Positions 35,675 to 45,496 of a stretch of 54,326 bases of DNA are shown here, in pieces (the first letter of the stretch is position 1; each line of letters starts with the position of its first letter). This DNA is from an uncultured Prevotellaceae bacterium. Lineage in GTDB: Bacteria > Bacteroidota > Bacteroidia > Bacteroidales > Bacteroidaceae. Location: the NCBI GenBank assembly GCA_900317635.1, contig ONHN01000009.1, positions 1-54,326 on the forward strand, written 5' to 3'. Made by a program: the position numbers and the translations under genes. The notes beneath the pieces were generated by a model, which saw only the letters and a program-made list of their open reading frames with translations, did no database searches and was not told where the DNA came from.

Positions 35675-38600
35675 ATGAAATCTTTTTACAAACTTAAACT
35701 ATTCCTGCTCACAATGCTGCTGGCACTGATTGGGAGCGGGGATGTGTGGGCTGAAAGCTACACTTACAACTTTTCCAGCGGTGGTGTATCAAGTGGATCG
35801 GGTACAGCTACGGTAAATACGTGGACAACCGACTATTTCACTATCGTACAAGAAAAGAATAATTCTACTTCGAATGTTTCTGCAAGCTACTTAACCTCAC
35901 CGCGATGGTATGCTAGCCATACGGTTACTTTTACGCCTGCTTCAAACATAAAGATAACGCGAATCGTTATAAATTGTGGAGGCACTAATAATGGACAAAC
36001 CATTACTGCTTCTACGGGTAGCGTCTCTGCAAGTGGGAATAATAGTACTTGGACAGGCGAAATAACTTCGTCTTCTCCTCTTGTGCTTACAATGGGAAAA
36101 CAATGCCGCCCAACCAATGTTGTTGTTACCTACGAATCAACAGGCAGCAGCTCCTCCAAAACCAACTACAATGGCACGTGGAGCGTATCCTCAAACTCTG
36201 TCATCGTCCAAGAAGGAAGCACAACCACGGTAACAGTTGATAAAGGCACGTTTGACGGCACAGTAGGTGTTATCTCTGACGATACGTCTGTCGCTACGGC
36301 TACATACAGCAATAATACGATTACCGTGACGGGCGTGTCTGAAGGCACAACCACTTTGACGGTGACGGGTAAGGAAAGTAGTAATTACTACGACCTTGAC
36401 GAATTGTCGGTTAGCGTAACGGTGACGGCAGCATCCGGCGGTACGCGCTGGGAGCTAACCGACCTTGCCAGCCTTACGGCCTCCGATGTCTTTGTTATCG
36501 TTGATCAAACTTCGTCACGCGCCATGACGAATGACAATGGCACGGGTTCAGCACCTGCAGCCGAAGAAGTTACCCTTACTCAAGACAAGAGTAGGATAAC
36601 GGGTACTGTTGCTGATAATCTTAAGTGGAACCTTAGCGGTAACGCCTCCGACGGTTATGTTTTCTATCCAAACGGAGACACAAGCACTTGGCTCTACGCG
36701 ACAAATGCAAACAATGGTGTTCGTGTTGGTACAAATGCGAATAAGACCTTCACGTTAAGCACGAACTGGTTGCTAAATAGTGCTACTACGCGCTATCTTG
36801 GCGTTTATAGCAGCCAAGATTGGCGTTGCTACACCAGCACTACTGGAAATATCTCTGGGACCGTCACAAAGTTCTACAAGCGCATCTCCACTGGTCCCGA
36901 AGACCCCACCTTCTCTTTTAAGAGCACTACGCCCAGCATAACGTGGAACGCTGTTACCGACGGCACAGCCTCAATGACGTACAGCAGTAGCACGAACCTC
37001 AATACGAACTCCGGCGGCACGGTGACCTACACGCTCGACAGCACCTCGCCCTCCGGTTGCGCCACGATGGCCGACGACGGCACGCTGACCATTACGCAGC
37101 CTGGCACCATCACTGTTTCGGCCATTATCGCTGCCGACGGAACGAGCTACAATGCCGTTACGACGCCTATCTCCTACACCCTCACCGTCAACAAAGCGGC
37201 CAACACGGCGGCCTTCGCCTCGGCAACACCCTCGGCCTACCTCACGGCAGGTACCTACCAAAACACGCTCAACAGCAACAATGCTGGTGCTGTCAGCTAC
37301 AGCATCTCCGCTACCCCCGCTGGTTGCGCTACGATCAACGCCACCACGGGCGAGGTAACGCTCCTTGCTACGGGTACGGCCACGGTGACGGCCACCATCG
37401 CCGCTACCGACTACGTCCTCGGGGCCGCCCCCACCTATACGCTCACGATTGAGCCCGCTCCGAAGACGGCCACGTCGCTGGCCTTTGCCGAACCGCTCAC
37501 CTACGAAGTGACGAAGGGCACGCAGACTTATACCGACGGCATGACGAAAACCGTCACGACCACGCCGGCAGCTCTGACGGGTGTTGTCTATACGTCTTCC
37601 AACACCGACGTTGCCACGGTCAATGCCTCCACGGGTGTCCTTAGCTTCGGTAAGGCCGGCACCGCCACCATCACGGCCTCTTACGCCGGCGATGCTTCCT
37701 ACGAGGCCGCCACGCCCGTCAGCTATAGCGTGACGGTGCTTATGAGCGTCGGCGCACCCACCTTCTCCGTGCCCGCCGGTAGCTACGAAAGCGACCAAAA
37801 CGTCACCATCTCGGCCACGGGTGCAGCGAAGCTCGTCTATACCACCGACGGCACCGAGCCCACGCTCACGAACGGCACCGTGGTCAACGCAGCCTCTACG
37901 GTTGTCGCCGTCACATCTACAACCACGCTGAAGGCCACCGCCTTCGATGCTGACAACGACCAGACGGCCGTCGCTACCGCCACCTACACCATCGTGGCCG
38001 CCGCCACCGAGGACACCTACGTCCTCGTTACCGATGCCAGCGACCTCGAGGCGGGCAAGAGCTACGTCATCCTCGGCTCGGGCACTGCCTACTCGATGAG
38101 CACCACGCAAAACACCAACAACCGCGCAGCCGTTGAAGTGGCATCACAAGACACGGACAACAACCGCGTGGAGATTGCCTCTACCACACAGGTGTTCACC
38201 CTGCGCGGCGACGCTACCAATGGCTGGAGCTTCGATACGGGTAGCGGCTATCTGTATGCAGCAGGTAGTGATAAAAACTACCTTAGGACGCAAGAAACGC
38301 TTGACGACAATGGCAGGGCCGACATCTCCTTCAGCGGCAACGATGCGTCTGTTATTTTCCGTGGCACAAACCGAAATGTATTGCAGTTTAATAATAGCGG
38401 AGATAATAAACTCTTCTCATGTTACGGTAGCGCATCCCAAACCGCCGTTCAGCTCTACAAGAAAGCCATCACCACGTTGCCTGCCGCTCCCATCGCCTTC
38501 ACGCCCACAACGGCCACGCTCACCATTGGTGATGCCTTCACCCCGCCCACGCTGACGAACGAAGAAGACCTCTCCGTGACCTACTCGACCAGCGATGCCA

Positions 38601-41383
38601 CCATCCTCGACGTGAACGCCACGACGGGCGTTATGACCTACGGCGACAAAGCCGGTACCGCCACTATCACGGCCTCCTACGTCGGCGGCGAAACCTACCG
38701 TGCAACGGACGCTACGTTCACGCTGACCGTCAACCGCAAGGCCGCCAGCGTTAGCTGGGACGGCGGACAGTTGGGTGCCACCACGACCCTCACGGCGGGC
38801 ACCTACAACCTCGCCGCCACCAGCACCTCGGGTGCTGCCATTACCTACGCTGGCAACAACGATGCCGTGGCCACAGTCAACGCCACGACGGGCGTCGTCA
38901 CGCTCGTGGCAGCTGGCGTTGTCAGCTTCACCGCTACCTCTGCCGAAACAGCCGAATACGCTTCGGCTACGAGTCGCACGTTCACCCTCGTCGTGACCGA
39001 CGGCACGGAAGAGAAGTACGAGCTCGTGACCAGTGCCGACGAGATTGTGGCCGGCGAGCAATACCTCATCGTAGGTAAGAACGCCACGGCGGGTTCCTGG
39101 CACGCCGCCTCGACCGCCGAGACGAACTACCGCCTGACCACCACCGTGGCCGTCGATGCCAACAACGTCATTGCCTATCCCACCCTCAACGTGGACGGCG
39201 CGCCCTACGTCTTCACGCTCGAAGCGGGGGTTTCCGCAGGCACCTACTACCTGGCCGATGCCAGTGGCAACTACCTCTCGAAAGACGGCGATAACCTCAA
39301 GACGGGGGTTACGAAGTCCGAGTTCACCGTTGCCCTCAACGCTGGCGGCTACGCCGATATTAAATCGGCTGACGTGTCCGTCCTCTTCAACGCCACCGAC
39401 CCGCGCATCAAGTTCTACTCCTCCGCCCAGAGCCACCTCTATCTCTTCAAGCGCAAGGACGGCCCCGTCTTCACCTATCCCACGGGTACGTACAACGGCG
39501 ACCTCTCCGTGGGCATTGCCGCACCCCGTGGTGCTACCATCTACTATACCCTGACGCAGGACGGCACCGAACCCGCCTATCCCACCACCAGCAGCAGCGT
39601 CTTCTCCTCGAACCTCGCCTTCGCGCCCACCCGCACCGTCACCATCAAGGCCGTCTATGAGCTTGACGGTGCCATGAGCAACATGACGCGCGTATGCTAC
39701 ACGCTCCAGCCGAAAGCCAGCGGAGCATGGCTGAAGGAAGAAACAGCTATCGACGAAAGTGCAGAGTATCTCATTACGAACTTGGCAGGAACAAAGGCTG
39801 CTGGCTTGCTTGAAACCTCCAGCAATCGCCTCTACGCTTACGCAGTCGACTTTACATCCAATGTTGATATCAATGCAACGGGCCAGCCTTATACCTATAT
39901 CTTCGAGAAAGTAAACAACAATAGCACATCTGTCAACAACGCCGCGAAGGACGTTTCAGGAGGCCAATACTATATTAAAGTGAAGGATACGGACGAATAT
40001 CTCTATTGTACGTCAGCTTCCGATCCAGGCCTTGGCATTACCGCCACCGCTCCCGATGCTGGTTCGCTCAACCAATACCTGTGGGCCGTAGAATTCCAAA
40101 CGGGCACCGATGCTGGCAAGGTAGAGATATGGAACGTGGCCAACAGCAACCGCCTGCTGACGTACATGCACCAGAATTCTTCGAACAACTGGTTCCGCGA
40201 CTATGTTAAGGGGACGAACAATGCTGAGGACTTCGTTTGCCTATACAAGCCAAACCCCAGTACTGGCAACACCCTCGAACTCACGACGACCGTCTATGAA
40301 GGCTACACCACCTTCTACGACGCCACCAACAACTACCGCCTGCCCGAGGGCGTGACGGGTTACTTAGTGCGCGTCAGCGACGGCAACCTCACCGAGGAAC
40401 CCTACTACGGCGTAGGAAAGACGGGCGGCGAAATCATTCCCGCCGGTACGGCCGTCCTGCTGCAAGGCACAGCCGCTACGCAATACACGCTGACCGCCGT
40501 TGAAGAGGCCGACCTCGGCGTGGGCGAAACAATGCCTACAACGCCCGCCTTCAGCCTCAACAACTTGCTGGGACTCTCCGCGCAAGGCACCACCGCCGCC
40601 CCTGCTGGCGAGAGTGCAGCCGACTATCGCTTCTATAAGTTCACCACGCGCGGCGGACAAGACGTGGGCTGGTACTATGGTGCCGCCGACGGTGCCGCCT
40701 TCACCCTGCCCGCAGGCAAGGCCTACCTCGCCGTGAAGAAAGCCGCTGCCGCCGCCGCACCGCAGGCCGCCATGCCTATGGCCGATGCCACGATGGCGAA
40801 GGGAACGGACGTCACCATCGTGGGTTACGCATCGCTCTATAGCGACATGCCGCTCGTTGTGCCCGCTGGCGTTAGTGCCGCCGCCGTTTACGTGGAAGAC
40901 GGCAACGTCTGCTTCGACTATTGTTACGCCGAGGGCGATGTCATCCCCGCCGAAACGGGTGTCGTCCTGCGCGCCGAACCCGCCGTTTACGAGTTCCTCT
41001 ACACCGACGAAGACGGCACCGAACCCCGTCGCAACGACCTGCGCGGCACCGTGCAGCGCGCCCTAACCGAGGGCGAAGGCCTCTTCTACAAGATGGCACT
41101 CGAAAACGAAAACGACGTGCTCTCCGTGGGCTTCTACTTCGGAGCACCCGACGGCGGAGCGTTCTACAACGAGGCGGGCAAGGCCTACCTGCTCGTGCCC
41201 TTCAGCGAAAGCCTCAACGCCGTGCGCGGCTACAGCTTCGCCGAGGCACAAAACACCACGGCCATCAGCGCACCAGCCACCACCAACCTCCCCACTACGC
41301 CTGCCTACGACCTGCAAGGCCGCCGCACGCGCGCCGGGGGCAAAGGAATCTACATCGTTAACGGAAAGAAAGTAATCATGTAA
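35675..41383 (+). CDS. Large secreted multi-domain surface protein (1902 aa)
   Basis: A signal peptide (residues 1-26) is followed by an N-terminal beta domain, Ig-like repeats of the BIG type (for example near 165-250 and 410-690, with TVT..G.TTTLTVT patterns), and a chitobiase/hexosaminidase-like C-terminal unit (APTFSVPAGSYESDQNVTIS...TTDGTEPT, near 695-770; a second near 1265-1345). A trefoil-like module starting xLVTxxxDLxAGxxYxIxG recurs near 258, 779, 1114 and 1351. Two copies of a YxxxYxxPxGVxAxxV module occur near 1537 and 1713. The end PAYDLQGRRTRAGGKGIYIVNGKKVIM is a Prevotella-style C-terminal sorting-like tail. Likely a surface adhesin or glycan-binding protein; no catalytic domain was seen. 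Asn/Thr/Ser-rich and monocistronic. Confidence 0.88.
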   Translation: MKSFYKLKLFLLTMLLALIGSGDVWAESYTYNFSSGGVSSGSGTATVNTWTTDYFTIVQEKNNSTSNVSASYLTSPRWYASHTVTFTPASNIKITRIVINCGGTNNGQTITASTGSVSASGNNSTWTGEITSSSPLVLTMGKQCRPTNVVVTYESTGSSSSKTNYNGTWSVSSNSVIVQEGSTTTVTVDKGTFDGTVGVISDDTSVATATYSNNTITVTGVSEGTTTLTVTGKESSNYYDLDELSVSVTVTAASGGTRWELTDLASLTASDVFVIVDQTSSRAMTNDNGTGSAPAAEEVTLTQDKSRITGTVADNLKWNLSGNASDGYVFYPNGDTSTWLYATNANNGVRVGTNANKTFTLSTNWLLNSATTRYLGVYSSQDWRCYTSTTGNISGTVTKFYKRISTGPEDPTFSFKSTTPSITWNAVTDGTASMTYSSSTNLNTNSGGTVTYTLDSTSPSGCATMADDGTLTITQPGTITVSAIIAADGTSYNAVTTPISYTLTVNKAANTAAFASATPSAYLTAGTYQNTLNSNNAGAVSYSISATPAGCATINATTGEVTLLATGTATVTATIAATDYVLGAAPTYTLTIEPAPKTATSLAFAEPLTYEVTKGTQTYTDGMTKTVTTTPAALTGVVYTSSNTDVATVNASTGVLSFGKAGTATITASYAGDASYEAATPVSYSVTVLMSVGAPTFSVPAGSYESDQNVTISATGAAKLVYTTDGTEPTLTNGTVVNAASTVVAVTSTTTLKATAFDADNDQTAVATATYTIVAAATEDTYVLVTDASDLEAGKSYVILGSGTAYSMSTTQNTNNRAAVEVASQDTDNNRVEIASTTQVFTLRGDATNGWSFDTGSGYLYAAGSDKNYLRTQETLDDNGRADISFSGNDASVIFRGTNRNVLQFNNSGDNKLFSCYGSASQTAVQLYKKAITTLPAAPIAFTPTTATLTIGDAFTPPTLTNEEDLSVTYSTSDATILDVNATTGVMTYGDKAGTATITASYVGGETYRATDATFTLTVNRKAASVSWDGGQLGATTTLTAGTYNLAATSTSGAAITYAGNNDAVATVNATTGVVTLVAAGVVSFTATSAETAEYASATSRTFTLVVTDGTEEKYELVTSADEIVAGEQYLIVGKNATAGSWHAASTAETNYRLTTTVAVDANNVIAYPTLNVDGAPYVFTLEAGVSAGTYYLADASGNYLSKDGDNLKTGVTKSEFTVALNAGGYADIKSADVSVLFNATDPRIKFYSSAQSHLYLFKRKDGPVFTYPTGTYNGDLSVGIAAPRGATIYYTLTQDGTEPAYPTTSSSVFSSNLAFAPTRTVTIKAVYELDGAMSNMTRVCYTLQPKASGAWLKEETAIDESAEYLITNLAGTKAAGLLETSSNRLYAYAVDFTSNVDINATGQPYTYIFEKVNNNSTSVNNAAKDVSGGQYYIKVKDTDEYLYCTSASDPGLGITATAPDAGSLNQYLWAVEFQTGTDAGKVEIWNVANSNRLLTYMHQNSSNNWFRDYVKGTNNAEDFVCLYKPNPSTGNTLELTTTVYEGYTTFYDATNNYRLPEGVTGYLVRVSDGNLTEEPYYGVGKTGGEIIPAGTAVLLQGTAATQYTLTAVEEADLGVGETMPTTPAFSLNNLLGLSAQGTTAAPAGESAADYRFYKFTTRGGQDVGWYYGAADGAAFTLPAGKAYLAVKKAAAAAAPQAAMPMADATMAKGTDVTIVGYASLYSDMPLVVPAGVSAAAVYVEDGNVCFDYCYAEGDVIPAETGVVLRAEPAVYEFLYTDEDGTEPRRNDLRGTVQRALTEGEGLFYKMALENENDVLSVGFYFGAPDGGAFYNEAGKAYLLVPFSESLNAVRGYSFAEAQNTTAISAPATTNLPTTPAYDLQGRRTRAGGKGIYIVNGKKVIM

Positions 41384-41391
41384 ACTGTTCT

Positions 41392-41453
41392 GTTGCTTAA
41401 GCATAAGTTGTTAGGGGGTTCTCAAGCCGCTAAGCAACTTAAGCCTAAGCAAC
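41392..41453. repeat. Long imperfect inverted repeat after the surface-protein gene
   Basis: GTTGCTTAAGCATAAGTTG (from 41392) and the reverse complement of 41430-41453 (GTTGCTTAGGCTTAAGTTG) match with few differences over about 23 bases; loop about 15 bases. It may work as a terminator but lacks a T-run. Confidence 0.7.
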
Positions 41454-41485
41454 GCAGGAAATCCTCAATCACCGCTTATCAAGAT

Positions 41486-41647
41486 ATGAAAAGCTATCAA
41501 GCGCCACGCATAGAAAACGTCATCACCCTGCCCGAGCCGCTCTGCGACCTTGTCAGCAGCCTCGGCGACGACCAGACCCTTGTTCGCCGCAAAGAGGCAA
41601 CCGCAGGACGCTACGGCACAGGCCGCCGACTCTGGGAAGACCTTTAA
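41486..41647 (+). CDS. Small hypothetical protein (53 aa)
   Basis: MKSYQAPRIENVITLPEPLCDL starts a 53-residue peptide. Short peptides beginning MKxYQxPxIE are common downstream of secreted-protein genes in Prevotella-like genomes as I recall, which supports a real gene; no function is known and no signal peptide or membrane helix is present. The longer frame from 41393 would start inside the inverted repeat and is less likely. Confidence 0.5.
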   Translation: MKSYQAPRIENVITLPEPLCDLVSSLGDDQTLVRRKEATAGRYGTGRRLWEDL

Positions 41648-41799
41648 GAGGTCAACCAACCGGCAGCGACCGACATTGCACCAACTACTGCGCAAGCACC
41701 TGGTCCGCACAGCAGCTTACAGACTTCGCAACCTCCTAAACACCCTTGGGAGGCTGCGAAGTTTTCTTTGCACCCCCGCAAGTTTTCCGTTCGGCTTTT

Positions 41800-41896
41800 G
41801 AAGTTATAAATCTCGGCGGGAAATGTACATAACTCGGCGGGAAATATATAAACTCTCGGCGGTAAATGTACATTTGCCGCCGAGATTTATAACTTC
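41800..41896. repeat. Inverted repeat with three CTCGGCGGxAAAT units
   Basis: The left arm GAAGTTATAAATCTCGGCGG (41800) recurs as reverse complement ending at 41896, with AAATGTACAT on both inner sides; CTCGGCGG(G/T)AAATRTA occurs three times between. The remaining bases 41648-42074 contain no gene. Confidence 0.8.
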
Positions 41897-42074
41897 GCAA
41901 CTTTATGGCAAAGTTTAGAAGCCTTTCAGCACTTCTTCCGGGGGGCGCGCCGAATGTTTTGCACTTTTGCCCTGACACGCCTCAACAGCCGCCCAATAGC
42001 GGCATAAAAGGTCACATTTTAGAGATAAAGACGAAAAAAACGCAAAAGTTGTGGGTAGGACGAAAAGAAATGCG

Positions 42075-42082
42075 TATCTTTG
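42075..42082 (+). promoter_or_regulatory. -7 element of the acyl-CoA ligase gene
   Basis: TATCTTTG, 125 bases before the ATG. A TTG lies 23 bases upstream, slightly too far. Confidence 0.55.
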
Positions 42083-42206
42083 CGTAATAGAAAAGTGCTT
42101 GTCGCGTCTTTCGGCGTGCAGCGGTCTCATCCCAGTGCTTTAACCGCAAAGCCAGAAACCCTGTCGCCGCCAACACGCACGCACCTGAAAAATAGGAGAA
42201 AACAAT

Positions 42207-44033
42207 ATGCTTAACAACGCACACCTCGCCTTGCTGCCCGAGCAACAAGCCAAGACCTACGGCGAAAAGACCGTGTTGATTTATCGCGACTATGACCTTG
42301 GCAAGTGGTTGCCCGTATCTTGGAACGAATTTGCCGAGAAAGCTGCTGCCGTCTCGCGCGCCCTGCTCGCCTTAGGCGTAGAGCGCGGCGAGCGCATCGC
42401 CGTCTTTTCGCAAAACAAGCCCGAATGCCTCTTCACCTCCTTCGGCGGCTATGGCGTGCGTGCGGTCACCATTCCCTTCTACGCTACCAGTAGCGGGGCG
42501 CAGGTGGCCTACATGATGAACGACGGCGAAGTGCGCTGCCTCTTCGTAGGCGAACAGTCGCAATACGACACCGCCATCAGCACCGCCTCGCAGTGCCATC
42601 AGTTGCAACACATCATCATCTTCGACAGTCGCGTGCAGCGTCGCGACGACGACCGCCTTTCAATGACGTACGACGAGTTCCTACAACTCGGCACAGCGCA
42701 ATACGCCGACGAACTCGCCCAGCGCAAGAGTGAAGCCACCTTCGACGACATCGCCGACATCCTCTATACCAGCGGAACAACCGGCAACTCCAAGGGTGTC
42801 ATTCTCACCTATAAGATGTACCACGCCGCCTTCCAAGGCAACGATGCCACGCTGCCCATCGAAACCTCGGACATCATTATGAACTTCCTGCCCTACACCC
42901 ACGTCTTCGAGCGCGGATGGTCGTACCTGTGCCTCTGCGAAGGGGCCCAGCTGGCCGTCAACCTCAAGCCGCAAGACGTGGTAAAGTCGCTGCAAGAGGT
43001 GCGCCCCATGTGCATGGCCTCCGTGCCGCGCTTCTGGGAGAAGGTGTATCAGGGTGTGCAAGAGAAGATAGCCTCTTCGGGTGCCGTGCAGTGCAAGGTG
43101 ATGCAAACGGCCCTCGACGTAGGCATACGCTACTGGCGCGACTACGCCTCGCGCGGGCTTGCGGCCCCCATGGGCTTGCGAATGAAGTATAAGCTCTACG
43201 ACCGCACCGTCTATCCGCTCCTGCGCAAGACGCTGGGCTTGGAACGCGGCAAGTTCTTCCCCACGGCAGGTGCCGCTGTCTCGCCCGAGGTAGAAACCTT
43301 CGCCCACGCCGTAGGCATCTACATGATGGTGGGCTACGGCCTGACGGAGAGCACGGCCACCGTCTCAAACGACAACATGGACAAGCCCGCCACCATCGGC
43401 AGCATTGGTCGCCCGATGCCCGGCGTAGAAGTGAAAATCAGCGACGAAGGCGAAATCCTCCTCAAGGGCGACACCATCACGCCTGGCTACTACAAAAAGC
43501 CCAACGCCACGCGCGAAGCTTTCACCGACGACGGGTGGTTCCGCACGGGCGATGCCGGCTATATGCAAAACGGCGAGCTCTTCCTCAAAGAACGCATCAA
43601 AGACCTCTACAAAACGTCGAACGGCAAGTACATCGCGCCCCAAATCATCGAGGCTAAACTGGCCGTTGACCGCTTCGTGGAGCAGTGCGTAGTCGTGGCC
43701 GACAAGCGGAAGTTCGTCACGGCCCTCATCGTGCCCGACTATCGTGCCCTGGAGGAGTTCTGCATGAAAGAGGGCATCATCTACGGCAGCCGCGAAGAGC
43801 TTTGCAAGCACCCGCGCGTGCATAAAATGCTGGCCGAACGCCTCAGCACCTTGCAGCAGGACTTGGCTCCCTACGAGCAGGTGAAGCACTTCCTCCTGTT
43901 GCCCGAACCGTTCACCATGGACAACGGCGAACTAACCAACACGCTGAAAGTGCGCCGCAACGTCGTGGTGGAACGCTACGCCAAAGAGATTGACGAGATG
44001 TATGCCGAGGCCGAACGCAACTTCGCCCACTGA
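42207..44033 (+). CDS. Long-chain fatty acid--CoA ligase (AMP-binding)
   Basis: A 608-residue ANL-family enzyme. The P-loop ADILYTSGTTGNSKGVILTY is at about residues 184-203; VGYGLTESTATVS is the A5 motif and WFRTGDAGYMQNGELFLKERIKDLYKTSNGKYIAPQIIE covers the A7-A8 hinge and the catalytic-loop region. It activates fatty acids to acyl-AMP and then acyl-CoA. Substrate length cannot be read, but the sequence resembles the FadD/FAA1-type ligases of Bacteroidetes. It is followed after 16 bases by prfB, probably one transcript. Confidence 0.9.
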   Translation: MLNNAHLALLPEQQAKTYGEKTVLIYRDYDLGKWLPVSWNEFAEKAAAVSRALLALGVERGERIAVFSQNKPECLFTSFGGYGVRAVTIPFYATSSGAQVAYMMNDGEVRCLFVGEQSQYDTAISTASQCHQLQHIIIFDSRVQRRDDDRLSMTYDEFLQLGTAQYADELAQRKSEATFDDIADILYTSGTTGNSKGVILTYKMYHAAFQGNDATLPIETSDIIMNFLPYTHVFERGWSYLCLCEGAQLAVNLKPQDVVKSLQEVRPMCMASVPRFWEKVYQGVQEKIASSGAVQCKVMQTALDVGIRYWRDYASRGLAAPMGLRMKYKLYDRTVYPLLRKTLGLERGKFFPTAGAAVSPEVETFAHAVGIYMMVGYGLTESTATVSNDNMDKPATIGSIGRPMPGVEVKISDEGEILLKGDTITPGYYKKPNATREAFTDDGWFRTGDAGYMQNGELFLKERIKDLYKTSNGKYIAPQIIEAKLAVDRFVEQCVVVADKRKFVTALIVPDYRALEEFCMKEGIIYGSREELCKHPRVHKMLAERLSTLQQDLAPYEQVKHFLLLPEPFTMDNGELTNTLKVRRNVVVERYAKEIDEMYAEAERNFAH

Positions 44034-44049
44034 TTTGACAACAACACGC

Positions 44050-45177
44050 ATGACCACAACCGACCAAATAAAAGACCTCCGCACGCGCTGCGATGCCCTA
44101 CGCCGTTACCTCAACATCGATGCCCGCCGCATAGAACTTGAGGAGGAGCAACTGCGCACGCAAGCGCCCGACTTCTGGGAAGACGCGAAGCGCGCGGAGG
44201 AACAGATGAAGAAAGTTAAAGGCATAGAGAAATGGATTAAGGGCTACGAGGAAGCCGATGCCCTCACCGCCGAGGCTGAACTCTCCATGGAGTTCTACCA
44301 CGACGAGATGCTGACCGAAGAAGAAGTAGACAAAACCTATGCCAAGGCCGTTGAGGCCCTCGAAACTTTAGAACTGCGCAACATGTTGCGACAAGAGGAA
44401 GACGCGATGGACTGCGTCCTGAAGATCAACAGCGGCGCGGGCGGCACCGAGAGCCAGGACTGGGCGCAGATGCTCATGCGCATGTACCTGCGCTATGCCG
44501 AGGCCCACGGCTATCGCACCCGCATTGCCAACCTGCAAGACGGCGACGAAGCTGGCATAAAAACCTGCACCATAGAAATTGAGGGCGACAGTGCCTACGG
44601 CTACCTCAAGAGCGAAAACGGCGTACACCGCCTCGTGCGCGTGTCGCCCTACAACGCACAGGGCAAGCGCATGACGAGCTTTGCCTCGGTCTTCGTCACA
44701 CCCCTCGTCGACGACAAGATAGAGGTCTATGTGGACCCCTCAAAAATCAGTTGGGACACCTTCCGCAGTAGCGGAGCGGGCGGACAAAACGTCAATAAAG
44801 TGGAAACGGGCGTGCGCCTGCGCTATCAATACACCGACCCCGACACCGGCGAAACGGAGGAAATCCTCATCGAAAACACCGAAAGTCGCAAACAGCTCGA
44901 GAATCGCGAAAACGCCATGCGCCTGCTGCGCTCACAACTCTACGACCGAGCCCTCAAGAAGAAGCAGGAAGCACAAGCCAAAATCGAAGCTGGCAAGAAG
45001 AAGATAGAGTGGGGGAGCCAAATACGTAGCTACGTCTTCGACGACCGCCGCGTGAAGGACCACCGCACCGGCTACCAGACCAGCGACGTGGGCGGCGTGA
45101 TGGACGGTAAGCTCGACGGATTCATCAAGGCCTACCTGATGGAGTTTGCGGAAACGGATACAGAAAAGGAAGGATGA
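44050..45177 (+). CDS. prfB: Peptide chain release factor 2
   Basis: A 375-residue class I release factor. The N-terminal coiled domain (APDFWEDAKRAEEQMKKVKGIEKWI) is typical RF2; the codon-recognition site near 199-201 reads SPY where E. coli RF2 has SPF; the peptidyl-hydrolysis motif is SGAGGQNVNKVET with GGQ at 244-246. It ends translation at UGA and UAA. The entire gene is in one frame from ATG 44050, so the programmed +1 frameshift known from many bacterial prfB genes is absent. Confidence 0.95.
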   Translation: MTTTDQIKDLRTRCDALRRYLNIDARRIELEEEQLRTQAPDFWEDAKRAEEQMKKVKGIEKWIKGYEEADALTAEAELSMEFYHDEMLTEEEVDKTYAKAVEALETLELRNMLRQEEDAMDCVLKINSGAGGTESQDWAQMLMRMYLRYAEAHGYRTRIANLQDGDEAGIKTCTIEIEGDSAYGYLKSENGVHRLVRVSPYNAQGKRMTSFASVFVTPLVDDKIEVYVDPSKISWDTFRSSGAGGQNVNKVETGVRLRYQYTDPDTGETEEILIENTESRKQLENRENAMRLLRSQLYDRALKKKQEAQAKIEAGKKKIEWGSQIRSYVFDDRRVKDHRTGYQTSDVGGVMDGKLDGFIKAYLMEFAETDTEKEG

Positions 45178-45295
45178 GGAGAAGTTAAAAACACTCCTTT
45201 ACAACGGAGAATATGACAAGATACCCGATGACTTCGAGTTTATGATAGACGAACATTGGAACATCGGCCACGGCTGGTCGGGCGACCGCTTCTGA
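45146..45295 (+). pseudogene. Possible gene remnant after prfB
   Basis: A frame overlapping the prfB end reads EKLKTLLYNGEYDKIPDDF and ends HWNIGHGWSGDRF before TGA at 45293. The composition looks protein-like, yet the only starts are TTG (45146) or an internal ATG (45242) leaving 17 codons. It may be the tail of a lost gene. Confidence 0.3.
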
Positions 45296-45336
45296 AGGCA
45301 AACTTACGCAAAGACAACAAACAACACATACATACC

Positions 45337-45480
45337 ATGAGCAAGAAACGCGACATCAAGAAAGCAGCGCGCGATGCGCGCCAGGCACGGCAGGCACGCC
45401 GCGTCATCAACGGCATTTTTATCGGCCTTATCGCCATAACGGTGCTTATCATCATTGGCATCTACCTTCTGACCAACTAA
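45337..45480 (+). CDS. Small single-span membrane protein (47 aa)
   Basis: MSKKRDIKKAARDARQARQ begins a strongly basic amphipathic N-terminus of about 24 residues, followed by one hydrophobic helix (GIFIGLIAITVLIIIGIYLL) and a short end. Topology is probably cytoplasmic N-terminus. No known family is recognised. It lies between prfB and the CYTH gene with a 16-base gap to the latter, which supports cotranscription. The length, clean start context and protein-like composition make it a credible gene. Confidence 0.65.
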   Translation: MSKKRDIKKAARDARQARQARRVINGIFIGLIAITVLIIIGIYLLTN

Positions 45481-45496
45481 GTTGAAACCGAGAGCG

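Noticed and set aside
36971-38110. 379-codon minus-strand frame opposite the surface protein
   Set aside because: Gly/Arg/Val-rich mirror of Thr/Ala/Ser codons; not coding.
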